This document shows, in pieces, positions 1 through 5,567 of a stretch of 8,173 nt of DNA; position 1 is the first letter of the stretch, and each line of letters begins with the position of its first letter. A program made the translations under genes and the position numbers. The notes under the pieces were generated by a model. That model made no database searches, was not told where the DNA came from, and saw only the letters and a program-made list of their open reading frames with translations. The stretch is from Alphaproteobacteria bacterium (GTDB lineage Bacteria > Pseudomonadota > Alphaproteobacteria > Rhodospirillales > Magnetospirillaceae). The DNA is taken from assembly GCA_015232485.1 (NCBI GenBank), contig JADFZP010000125.1:1-8173 (forward strand), written 5' to 3'.

Positions 1-294
1 CGCGAACAGGGCGTCGAAACGGGCCACCTTGAGGATGCGTTCGACCTGATCGCGCGCCCCGCGCAAAGACAGCGTGGCCTTGCGGCGCGCGGCGGTGTCG
101 CGGGCCAAAAGCAGCATGCCCAGCCCGGCCGAGTCGATGAATTCGAGCCCCGCCATGTCGAGCACGATGCGCTCCCAGCCGGGCTGTTCGAATTGGGCGA
201 CCAGATTGCGCATGGTGGCGTGGTCGGCGAAGGTCATTCGGCCCGACATGACCACTTCCCTGGCGCCCTGGGCGGTGCGGATTTGCAGTTCCAT
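1..294 (-). CDS. STAS-domain protein, anti-sigma factor antagonist type (partial, 3' end outside window)
   Basis: The 98 codons present read without a stop from ATG at 294 to the window edge. The protein begins MELQIRTAQGAREVVMSGRM and has the STAS pattern: a beta strand, a 'VLDMAGLEFIDSAGLGML' segment at residues 45-62, then a helix and a second strand. Ser55 in the DSAG motif is at the position phosphorylated in SpoIIAA/RsbV-type antagonists. In that family the unphosphorylated form binds a partner kinase/anti-sigma factor, and a PP2C phosphatase reverses phosphorylation. STAS domains are about 100-110 residues, so probably little is missing unless another domain follows. The start is supported by AGGAGG at 299-304, four bases upstream. 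That sequence overlaps the stop codon of the chemoreceptor gene, so translation is probably coupled to it. The domain call is firm. The pathway (general stress partner switching, biofilm control or a chemosensory accessory) cannot be decided without the next genes. Confidence 0.9.
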   Translation of the reverse strand, partial: MELQIRTAQGAREVVMSGRMTFADHATMRNLVAQFEQPGWERIVLDMAGLEFIDSAGLGMLLLARDTAARRKATLSLRGARDQVERILKVARFDALFA

Positions 295-298
295 GATG

Positions 299-304
299 CC
301 TCCT
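299..304 (-). promoter_or_regulatory. Shine-Dalgarno of the STAS gene, overlapping the receptor stop codon
   Basis: On the minus strand the sequence reads TTAGGAGGCATCATG. The AG of the receptor's TAG stop (303-305) forms the first two bases of AGGAGG, and the ATG follows after only four bases. Ribosomes terminating on the receptor gene would sit on this site, so termination-reinitiation coupling is likely. Coupling is an inference; the overlap is seen directly. Confidence 0.75.
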
Positions 305-3140
305 AAGCCTGACGAATATAGGCGATGAAGCGGTCGACGTCTTCCCTGAGGTTCTCGGCCTGGACCGACAACTCGCCCGCCGCGTCCAGCACCTGGGCCG
401 AGGCCCGCCCGGTCTCGGCCGAGGATTCGTTGACCCCCGCGATGTTGCGCGACACCTCGGCGGTGCCCGAGGCGGCCTCTTCGACATTGCGGGCGATCTC
501 GTGAGTGGCGGCGCCCTGCTGTTCGACCGCCGCGGCGATGGCGCCGCCGATCTCGCTGATCTGGCCGATGGTCACGGTGATCTCGTGGATCGCCGCCACC
601 GATTCGTTGGTCGCCGACTGCACCGCCAGGATTTGCGCCGAAATCTCATCGGTGGCGCGGGCCGTCTGATTGGCCAGGCTTTTCACCTCGTTGGCGACCA
701 CCGCGAAGCCCTTGCCGGCGTCGCCGGCCCGCGCCGCCTCGATGGTGGCGTTCAGCGCCAGCAGATTGGTCTGACTGGCGATGTCGTTGATCAGATTGAC
801 GACGTCGCCGATCTTCTGGCCGGCGCTGGCCAGCCCGCGAACCAGCACGGTGACCCGGTCGGCCTGTTCGACCGCGCCGCGCGACACCTTGACCGAATGG
901 GTCACCTGCCGGCCGATCTCGCTGACCGAACTGGATAGCTCGTCAGCCGCCGAGGCCACCGTCTGGACATTGGCCGAGGCCTGCTCCGAGGCCGCCGCGA
1001 CGGCCGTGGCCTGACGGATGGTCTGCTCGGCCACCGCCGAAAGCGCCTGCGCCGAGCCCTGCAATTCGGTGGCCGACGACGAGACGACATGCACGATGCC
1101 GCGCACGCTGGCCTCGAAACCGCCGGCCAACTCGTGCATGGCGGCCCGGCGGTCGGCCTCGGCTTGGCGCTTGAGATCCTCCTGCTCGGCCTGCAATTTC
1201 TTGACCCTTATGGCGTTCTCCTTGAAGACGTCGACCGCCGCGGCCATCTCGCCGATCTCGTCGGGGCGCCCGCGCGCCGGCACCAAGACGGCCAGATCGC
1301 CATGGGCCAAGCGTTGCATCGCCCCGGTCATCGCCACCACGGGATTGGCGATCGAGCGGGCCATGCCCAGCCCGAGACCGGCGATCACCAGCACGCCCAC
1401 GCCGCCGATCGCCGCCATCAGCATCTCCAGCGCGAGGACCGGCCCTTCCGCCTCGGCCACGTCGATTTCGGCGATCAAGGCCCAGCCGAACTCGCCGACC
1501 CGGATCGGCGCATAGGACGACAGCACCGGGTTGCCGTTGTAGTCGATGATGATCTCGGACGCGGTCTTGCCGGCCAGCGCGTTGCGGCTCGCCACCGTGT
1601 CGACCTTGCCCGTCGAGGGGTTGGCGGACGGGGGAGCGACGGGTTGGCCCTTCGGGTCGAGGAACGAATCCGACCGCACCAGCTTGTCGCCGCCGACCAG
1701 ATAGGTTTCGCCGGTGGCGCCCATGCCGACGCGCTCCTGCATGATGGCGTTGATCGCCTTCAGCGAGAGTTGCAGCCCGACCACCAGTTCGACTTCGCCC
1801 TCGTGCAGCACCGGCGCCGCCATGAACCCCGCCGGCTCGCCCTTCGACGGCGCGTAGGGCGCGAAATCGGCAAGCCCAATGCTCTTGGTCTCCATCACCT
1901 TGCGCACCAGGACGCCAAAGTTCGAGTCCTTGAACGGCCCGTTCACCAGATTGGACTGGTAGTCGGGTTCGCGCGCCACGGTGTGAAAGGCGGTGCCGTC
2001 GGGGTCGATCAGGAACAGATCGTAATAACCGTAAAGGTCGATATAGCGCTTGTAGAAATCCTCATCCGTGGTGGTGGTGGGCAAGAACGCCTCGGCCGCG
2101 TCGATTTCGGCCAGAATCGCCCAGCGCGTGCCGAACACGTCAAGCGGCGCATAGGACGACAAGACCCAATTGCCGTTGTAGTCGAGGAGCAAGTCGCTGT
2201 CGGCCTTGCCGGACAGCGCCTCGCGGCTGGCCTCGGTGTCGACCTTGCCCTTGGACGGATCGGCGAACGACGCCTTGACCGAATGATTGGTGGGATCGAG
2301 GAAGGAGTTCGACCGCATCAGCTTGTCGGCGCCGACCAGATAGGTCTCGCCGGTGCGCCCCATCCCGGTGCGCTCCTGCATGATCGAGTCGATCTGATTG
2401 ACCGGGATCTGCACCGCCACCGCCCCGATCCGCTTGCCGGCGGCGTCGTTGATCTGGGTGGCCAGGAAGGCGGCCGGCTCGTTGTTCGACGGCGCGTAGG
2501 GCGCCAGATCGGCGAAGCCCACCTTCCGCTGGGCCGAGTCGCGGAACGCCTTGGCCAAGCCGCTGTCCTTCAGCGGGCCGGTCAGCAGGTTCTGCCCCAG
2601 ATCCGGCTCCTTGGCGGCGGTGAACACCACGTCGCCGGCGGCGGTGATCAGGAAGACGTCGTAATAGCCGTCCTCCTTCAGCAGATTGGAAAAGACCGGC
2701 CCCAGGGTTCGCTCGACCGCCGTCCATTCCGCGCCGCCGGTCTTGTCGCCGCCGGCCGCGAAGGCTTGACTGAATTCGCCGATCGCCCGCACCGTGGTGG
2801 GGTTCTTGGCCATGATCGCCAGATTGATCTGGATGCGCTGGAAATACTGCTCGATCTGGCTTTTCTTGATGCTTTGCACCGCCGACAGCTTGGCGAAGGC
2901 CTCGCGGCGCAGGGTCGACAGGGTCTCGACCAGCACCTTCATGTCGTTCTGGGTGTTGGCGAAGAAGCGCTCGATCTGGGCGCCCTTGATGGCGCGCACG
3001 CTCTCCAACTGGGAGAAGGCTTGGCTGTCGAGCGCCTTCCCGGCTTGGTCGACCGCTACGAAACCGGCTATGCCGAACGGGATCAGGCCAACGGCCAAGA
3101 ACGCGGCCACCAGCTTGGGTTTGATGCGCAAAGCCTTCAT
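303..3140 (-). CDS. methyl-accepting chemotaxis protein with tandem duplicated Cache sensor domains
   Basis: This is a 945-aa inner-membrane chemoreceptor that would signal through CheW/CheA. Residues 8-30 form the first membrane segment after a short basic N-terminus. Residues 41-60 and 81-100 are two copies of a helical motif (AFxxLxxVxxIKxxQIExxF). Residues about 148-350 and 361-563 are two similar periplasmic Cache-like units. Residues about 568-592 are the second membrane segment. A HAMP domain follows at about 590-645 (Pro600, DEIG at 627-630). The signalling domain spans about 670-940, with the conserved hairpin tip at about 786-823 (SQTNLLALNATIEAARAG, then GKGFAVVANEVKSLA). Candidate methylation pairs fitting the AAxxE/Q-E/Q pattern are E719/Q720 and E873/Q874. 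No CheR/CheB-tethering pentapeptide is seen at the C-terminus, which ends IAYIRQA. It is longer than typical receptors of 540-700 aa because of the extra sensor unit. GGGAGG at 3146-3151 supports the start. The ligand is unknown. Confidence 0.96.
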   Translation of the reverse strand: MKALRIKPKLVAAFLAVGLIPFGIAGFVAVDQAGKALDSQAFSQLESVRAIKGAQIERFFANTQNDMKVLVETLSTLRREAFAKLSAVQSIKKSQIEQYFQRIQINLAIMAKNPTTVRAIGEFSQAFAAGGDKTGGAEWTAVERTLGPVFSNLLKEDGYYDVFLITAAGDVVFTAAKEPDLGQNLLTGPLKDSGLAKAFRDSAQRKVGFADLAPYAPSNNEPAAFLATQINDAAGKRIGAVAVQIPVNQIDSIMQERTGMGRTGETYLVGADKLMRSNSFLDPTNHSVKASFADPSKGKVDTEASREALSGKADSDLLLDYNGNWVLSSYAPLDVFGTRWAILAEIDAAEAFLPTTTTDEDFYKRYIDLYGYYDLFLIDPDGTAFHTVAREPDYQSNLVNGPFKDSNFGVLVRKVMETKSIGLADFAPYAPSKGEPAGFMAAPVLHEGEVELVVGLQLSLKAINAIMQERVGMGATGETYLVGGDKLVRSDSFLDPKGQPVAPPSANPSTGKVDTVASRNALAGKTASEIIIDYNGNPVLSSYAPIRVGEFGWALIAEIDVAEAEGPVLALEMLMAAIGGVGVLVIAGLGLGMARSIANPVVAMTGAMQRLAHGDLAVLVPARGRPDEIGEMAAAVDVFKENAIRVKKLQAEQEDLKRQAEADRRAAMHELAGGFEASVRGIVHVVSSSATELQGSAQALSAVAEQTIRQATAVAAASEQASANVQTVASAADELSSSVSEIGRQVTHSVKVSRGAVEQADRVTVLVRGLASAGQKIGDVVNLINDIASQTNLLALNATIEAARAGDAGKGFAVVANEVKSLANQTARATDEISAQILAVQSATNESVAAIHEITVTIGQISEIGGAIAAAVEQQGAATHEIARNVEEAASGTAEVSRNIAGVNESSAETGRASAQVLDAAGELSVQAENLREDVDRFIAYIRQA
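1452..2060 (-). repeat. Cache unit 2 of the chemoreceptor (residues about 361-563)
   Basis: Second copy of the duplicated sensor unit. Landmarks are GYYDLFLI at residue 371, EPD at 391, LADFAPYAPS at 423, TGETYLVGGDKL at 476, VDTVASRNAL at 513 and DYNGNPVLSSYAP at 533. In the best-conserved stretch, residues 472-496 match 259-283 at 21 of 25 positions. The nucleotide sequence is also visibly similar around the DYNGN/SSYAP region. The copies have diverged elsewhere, for example in the segment preceding the TGETY motif, so they may bind different ligands. Confidence 0.85.
2091..2699 (-). repeat. Cache unit 1 of the chemoreceptor (residues about 148-350)
   Basis: First copy of an internal protein duplication. 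Landmarks are GYYDVFLI at residue 158, EPD at 178, FADLAPYAPS at 209, TGETYLVGADKL at 263, VDTEASREAL at 300 and DYNGNWVLSSYAP at 320. Each recurs 213-214 residues later in the second copy. These landmarks are typical of dCache-type periplasmic sensing regions of alphaproteobacterial receptors. Exact boundaries are approximate. Confidence 0.85.
2841..2900 (-). repeat. helical motif copy 2 (residues 81-100)
   Basis: Second copy of the AFxxLxxVxxIKxxQIExxF motif, just before the first Cache unit. It is offset from copy 1 by exactly 40 residues. The duplication is separate from the larger Cache duplication: no copy of the motif precedes Cache unit 2. Confidence 0.65.
2961..3020 (-). repeat. helical motif copy 1 (residues 41-60)
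   Basis: The sequence AFSQLESVRAIKGAQIERFF follows directly after the first membrane segment. It matches AFAKLSAVQSIKKSQIEQYF forty residues later at 10 of 20 positions, with conservative changes elsewhere. The motif probably forms the start of the long membrane-proximal helix of the sensor. Helix prediction is by eye. Confidence 0.65.
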
Positions 3141-3145
3141 GTGAA

Positions 3146-3151
3146 CCTCCC
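3146..3151 (-). promoter_or_regulatory. Shine-Dalgarno of the chemoreceptor gene
   Basis: GGGAGG on the minus strand is separated by five bases (TTCAC) from the ATG at 3140. It supports this start over alternatives, and the resulting protein begins with a basic stretch and a membrane segment as expected. Confidence 0.7.
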
Positions 3152-3164
3152 ACCCTACACGTCG

Positions 3165-3180
3165 CCCCGTCTATGCGGGG
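3165..3180 (-). other. small hairpin in the leader region of the chemoreceptor
   Basis: On the minus strand CCCCG and CGGGG flank a six-base loop (CATAGA), giving a 5-bp all-GC stem 14 bases upstream of the receptor's Shine-Dalgarno. No T-tract follows, so it does not look like an intrinsic terminator for the importer operon. It could form in the mRNA leader, or it could be chance in GC-rich sequence. Confidence 0.25.
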
Positions 3181-3187
3181 TTGCGGA

Positions 3188-3203
3188 CTTGACGCCCGTC
3201 AAG
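3188..3203. promoter_or_regulatory. perfect 16-bp palindrome (7-2-7), possible operator
   Basis: CTTGACG and CGTCAAG flank a two-base centre on either strand. The site lies in the only intergenic gap, 48-63 bases upstream of the chemoreceptor start. A two-base loop is poor for RNA, so a dimeric DNA-binding protein is more likely than a hairpin. The left arm contains TTGACG, which resembles a -35 element, but no convincing -10 lies 16-18 bases downstream on the minus strand. Role and regulator are unknown. Confidence 0.4.
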
Positions 3204-3215
3204 GTCGAGTATGCG

Positions 3216-3228
3216 CCTTCCGGGAAGG
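3216..3228. other. short inverted repeat immediately after the importer operon
   Basis: CCTTCC and GGAAGG flank a single base; as a hairpin this would be a 5-bp stem with a three-base loop. On the plus strand it is followed by TTTT, the arrangement of a weak terminator. However, the genes here are on the minus strand, where AAAA precedes it and no T-run follows. It might limit antisense transcription or be chance. Confidence 0.2.
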
Positions 3229-3232
3229 TTTT

Positions 3233-3850
3233 CTACCCAATTCGATATTCCAAACGACCATTCGCCATGGTCGCCGCGCCATCGCAGAGATGCGCCACCA
3301 CGGCCGCGTCGTGGCTGACCAGGATGCTGGTCAGGGCGCGTTCGCGGCGCAGGCGATCCAACAGGTTGATGATCTCGGCCTGCACCGAAAGATCGAGCGC
3401 GGCGGTCGGCTCGTCGAGCAGCAGCACGCTGGGCGCCAGGATCAAGGCGCGGGCGATCGCCACCCGCTGGCGCTGGCCGCCGGAAAGCTGATGCGGCAGG
3501 CGGAAGCGCAGGTCCGGCCCCAGCCCGACCTCGGCCAGGGCGCGGGCGATGCGCGCTTCACGATTGGCGAGGCGATGCGCGGCCAGCGGCTCGGCCAGGG
3601 CGCGATCGACGGTGTGGCGCGGATGCAGCGCGCCGAGCGCGTCTTGGAACACCATCTGGCAAGGCCCGCCGATGGCGACTTGGCCCGACCACCCTTTCTG
3701 CAAGCCGGCCAGGCAGCGCAGCACGGTCGACTTGCCCGAGCCGGACTCGCCGACCAGTCCGAAGCACTGGCCCTTGGGCACCGCGAAGGACACGTCCTCC
3801 AGGATGCGCTTGCCGCCCAGGCTCAAGGAAAGGCCCTCGACCCGGATCAT
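3233..3850 (-). CDS. peptide/nickel-type ABC transporter ATP-binding protein, second ATPase (DppF/OppF-like, short form)
   Basis: A 205-aa cytoplasmic ATPase that would pair with the upstream ATPase to drive solute import. Visible motifs are Walker A GESGSGKS (34-41), Q-loop VFQD with Gln69, signature LSGGQ (122-126), Walker B VLLLDEP (142-148, catalytic Glu147) and the H-loop His180. The ALGALHPRHTV stretch after the Q-loop resembles the LNPR segment of Dpp/Opp ATPases. The protein ends at ANGRLEYRIG, directly after the nucleotide-binding domain. Most DppF/OppF proteins have 260-330 residues and carry a C-terminal oligopeptide-transporter extension (HPYT region), absent here. No remnant of it is visible in the 92 bases downstream, so a recent frameshift is unlikely. 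The start is set by the ATGA overlap with the preceding gene. All catalytic motifs are intact, so it should be functional. Confidence 0.93.
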   Translation of the reverse strand: MIRVEGLSLSLGGKRILEDVSFAVPKGQCFGLVGESGSGKSTVLRCLAGLQKGWSGQVAIGGPCQMVFQDALGALHPRHTVDRALAEPLAAHRLANREARIARALAEVGLGPDLRFRLPHQLSGGQRQRVAIARALILAPSVLLLDEPTAALDLSVQAEIINLLDRLRRERALTSILVSHDAAVVAHLCDGAATMANGRLEYRIG

Positions 3851-4677
3851 GGCGGCTCGGCCCAGGCGGGGTCGCGGATCAGGGTGGGCAGCGGGCCGCC
3901 GATCAAGTCCGGGCGCGGCAGGCAGGCCAGCAGGCCGCGCGTGTAGGGATGGGCGGCGCGCGGCAGGTCGGCGGCGGGCAGCGTCTCGACCACGCGGCCG
4001 GCATACATCACCGCCACCCGATCGCAGAAGCCGGCGACCATCGGCAAATCGTGGCTGATCAGCAAAAGCCCGGTGCCGCGCCGCGCGCACAACTCGTCCA
4101 TCAAGCCCAGCACCTGGGCGCGCAAGGCGGCGTCGAGCGCCGAGGTCGGCTCGTCGGCGATCAGCAGGTCGGGTTCGGGCGCCAGCATCATGGCGATCAT
4201 CACGCGCTGGCCCATCCCCCCCGAGATCTGGTGCGGATAAAGCCGATAGACCCGCTCGGGGTCGTCGATGCGCACCGCCTCCAGCATCGCCATGGCGCGG
4301 CGGCGGGCCTCGGCCCGGCTGGCGCCGCGCCACACCTCGGCGATCTGCTCGCCGACCCGCATCACCGGATTGAGCGAGTGGCGCGGGTCTTGAAGGATCA
4401 GGCCGATTCGCCGGCCGCGCAAGGCGCGGAACCCGGCCGGCGGCAGCCCCAACAAATCGATGCCGTCGAAGGCCAGCCGCTTGGCGGTCACCACCCCCGG
4501 CCGCGCCACCAGCCCCAGCACGGCGCGCCCGATCGAGGACTTGCCCGAGCCGGACTCGCCCACCACGCCCAGACGCTCGCGGCCCATCGACAGGGTGGCG
4601 CCGCGCACCCCCTCGACCGGGCCGTGGGGGCCGGGCCAGCCGATTCGCAGATCCTCGATGTCGAGCAGCGCGGTCAT
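3847..4677 (-). CDS. peptide/nickel-type ABC transporter ATP-binding protein, first ATPase (DppD/OppD-like)
   Basis: A 276-aa cytoplasmic ATPase of the importer. Motifs are Walker A GESGSGKS (40-47), Q-loop LILQDPRHSLNP with Gln96, signature ISGGMGQR (151-158), Walker B LLIADEP (171-177, Glu176), D-loop SALD (179-182) and H-loop His209. The C-terminus contains HPYTRGLLACLPR (243-255), the hallmark of the oligopeptide/dipeptide transporter extension, which is shorter than usual. The signature begins with Ile instead of Leu and has Gly156 where Arg is common in DppD proteins (SGGMRQR). The reading frame extends upstream, but that part only shadows the permease gene. The ATG at 4677 overlaps the permease stop as ATGA and gives the normal N-terminus (LLDIEDLRIGW). 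It is expected to heterodimerise with the following ATPase. Confidence 0.95.
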   Translation of the reverse strand: MTALLDIEDLRIGWPGPHGPVEGVRGATLSMGRERLGVVGESGSGKSSIGRAVLGLVARPGVVTAKRLAFDGIDLLGLPPAGFRALRGRRIGLILQDPRHSLNPVMRVGEQIAEVWRGASRAEARRRAMAMLEAVRIDDPERVYRLYPHQISGGMGQRVMIAMMLAPEPDLLIADEPTSALDAALRAQVLGLMDELCARRGTGLLLISHDLPMVAGFCDRVAVMYAGRVVETLPAADLPRAAHPYTRGLLACLPRPDLIGGPLPTLIRDPAWAEPP

Positions 4678-5567
4678 CGGCCGCGCGGGTCCAAGACGTC
4701 GCGCAGCCCGTCGCCCAGCAGGTTGAAGCCCAGGCTGACCGTGAAGATCGCCAGCCCCGGCATGGCCGCCACCCACCATTGCTCCAGGATGAAGCGCCGC
4801 CCGGTCGACACCATCGCCCCCCATTCCGGCATCGGCGGCTGGGCGCCCAGCCCAAGAAAACCCAGCCCGGCCGCCGCCAGGATCATCCCCGCCATGTCGA
4901 GCGACACCCGCACCACCACCGAGGGCAGGCACATCGGCACCACATGGCCGAGCACGATGCGGGCCGGCGAGGCGCCGTACAGCCGGGCCGCCGCGATGTA
5001 ATCAGCATGGCGCAGGGTCAACGCCTCGGCGCGGGCGACGCGGGCATAGGGCGGCCACGAGGTCAGCGCGATGGCCAGCACGGCGTTCTCGATCCCCGGC
5101 CCCAGCGCCGCCACGAAGGCCAGCGCCAGGATCAGCTTGGGAAAGGCCAGGAACACGTCGGTCAGCCGCATCAGGACGGTGTCGAGCCAGCCCCCCGCCT
5201 GCCCCGCCACCGTGCCGATCACCAGCCCGGCCGGCGCCGCCGTCACCGCCACCACCGCGACGATCCACAAGGTCAGCCGTGCCCCGTGCAACAGCCGCGA
5301 CAGGATGTCGCGTCCCATCTCGTCGGTGCCCAGCCAATGCGCCGCCGAGGGCGGACGCAGCCTTGCGCCGAGATCGGCCAGATCGGGCGGATAGGGCGCC
5401 AGCCACGGCGCCAGCGCCGCCACCACCACCAGCCCGCCGACGATCGCCAGCCCGACCATGGCGAGGCGGTTGCGCGACAGCGCCAGCCATCCGGCATAGG
5501 CGCGCCCGGCCCGCGCCTGCCAGCGCGAGGTGGGCGCGTCGGACAGCAGCCAGCCCCGGGCGCTCAT
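4674..5567 (-). CDS. peptide/nickel-type ABC transporter permease, second subunit (DppC/OppC-like)
   Basis: A 297-aa inner-membrane permease, the usual length for the family. The N-terminal segment (residues about 26-60) has the OppC_N form: SRNRLAMVGL, a membrane helix and then APWLAPYPP. It is followed by the characteristic HWLGTDEMGRDILSRLLHGA (77-96), which precedes the core of about five further helices. The cytoplasmic EAA loop that contacts an ATPase lies at about 188-212 (ADYIAAARLYGASPARIVLGH). The C-terminal helix region GFNLLGDGLRDVLDPR (280-295) is typical of DppC/NikC. The ATG at 5567 overlaps the preceding permease stop as ATGA, which sets the start; longer in-frame upstream sequence shadows that gene. 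It forms the heterodimeric channel with the upstream permease. Confidence 0.96.
   Translation of the reverse strand: MSARGWLLSDAPTSRWQARAGRAYAGWLALSRNRLAMVGLAIVGGLVVVAALAPWLAPYPPDLADLGARLRPPSAAHWLGTDEMGRDILSRLLHGARLTLWIVAVVAVTAAPAGLVIGTVAGQAGGWLDTVLMRLTDVFLAFPKLILALAFVAALGPGIENAVLAIALTSWPPYARVARAEALTLRHADYIAAARLYGASPARIVLGHVVPMCLPSVVVRVSLDMAGMILAAAGLGFLGLGAQPPMPEWGAMVSTGRRFILEQWWVAAMPGLAIFTVSLGFNLLGDGLRDVLDPRGR

Noticed and set aside
2140..3153. Minus-strand frame of 337 codons overlapping the chemoreceptor in another frame
   Set aside because: Shadow frame made mostly of Arg, Gly, Gln and Asp; the real frame continues through with conserved motifs.
3165..3180. Rho-independent terminator for the importer operon
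   Set aside because: The stem is only 5 bp and no T-run follows on the minus strand, so it was kept only as a weak hairpin.
1089..3491. Plus-strand open frame of 800 codons antisense to the chemoreceptor
   Set aside because: Its protein is rich in Arg, His, Gly and Gln with no recognisable domain, as expected for the complement of a GC-rich gene. The minus-strand frame has clear Cache, HAMP and signalling motifs.
3851..4855. N-terminal extension of the second ATPase upstream of 3850 in the same frame
   Set aside because: The upstream residues are Arg/Ala/Gly-rich shadow of the first ATPase. The ATG at 3850 gives the normal N-terminus and an ATGA overlap.
3949..5001. Plus-strand open frame of 350 codons antisense to the ATPase and permease genes
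   Set aside because: Same compositional artefact, no domain, and opposite to genes with intact Walker motifs and an EAA loop.
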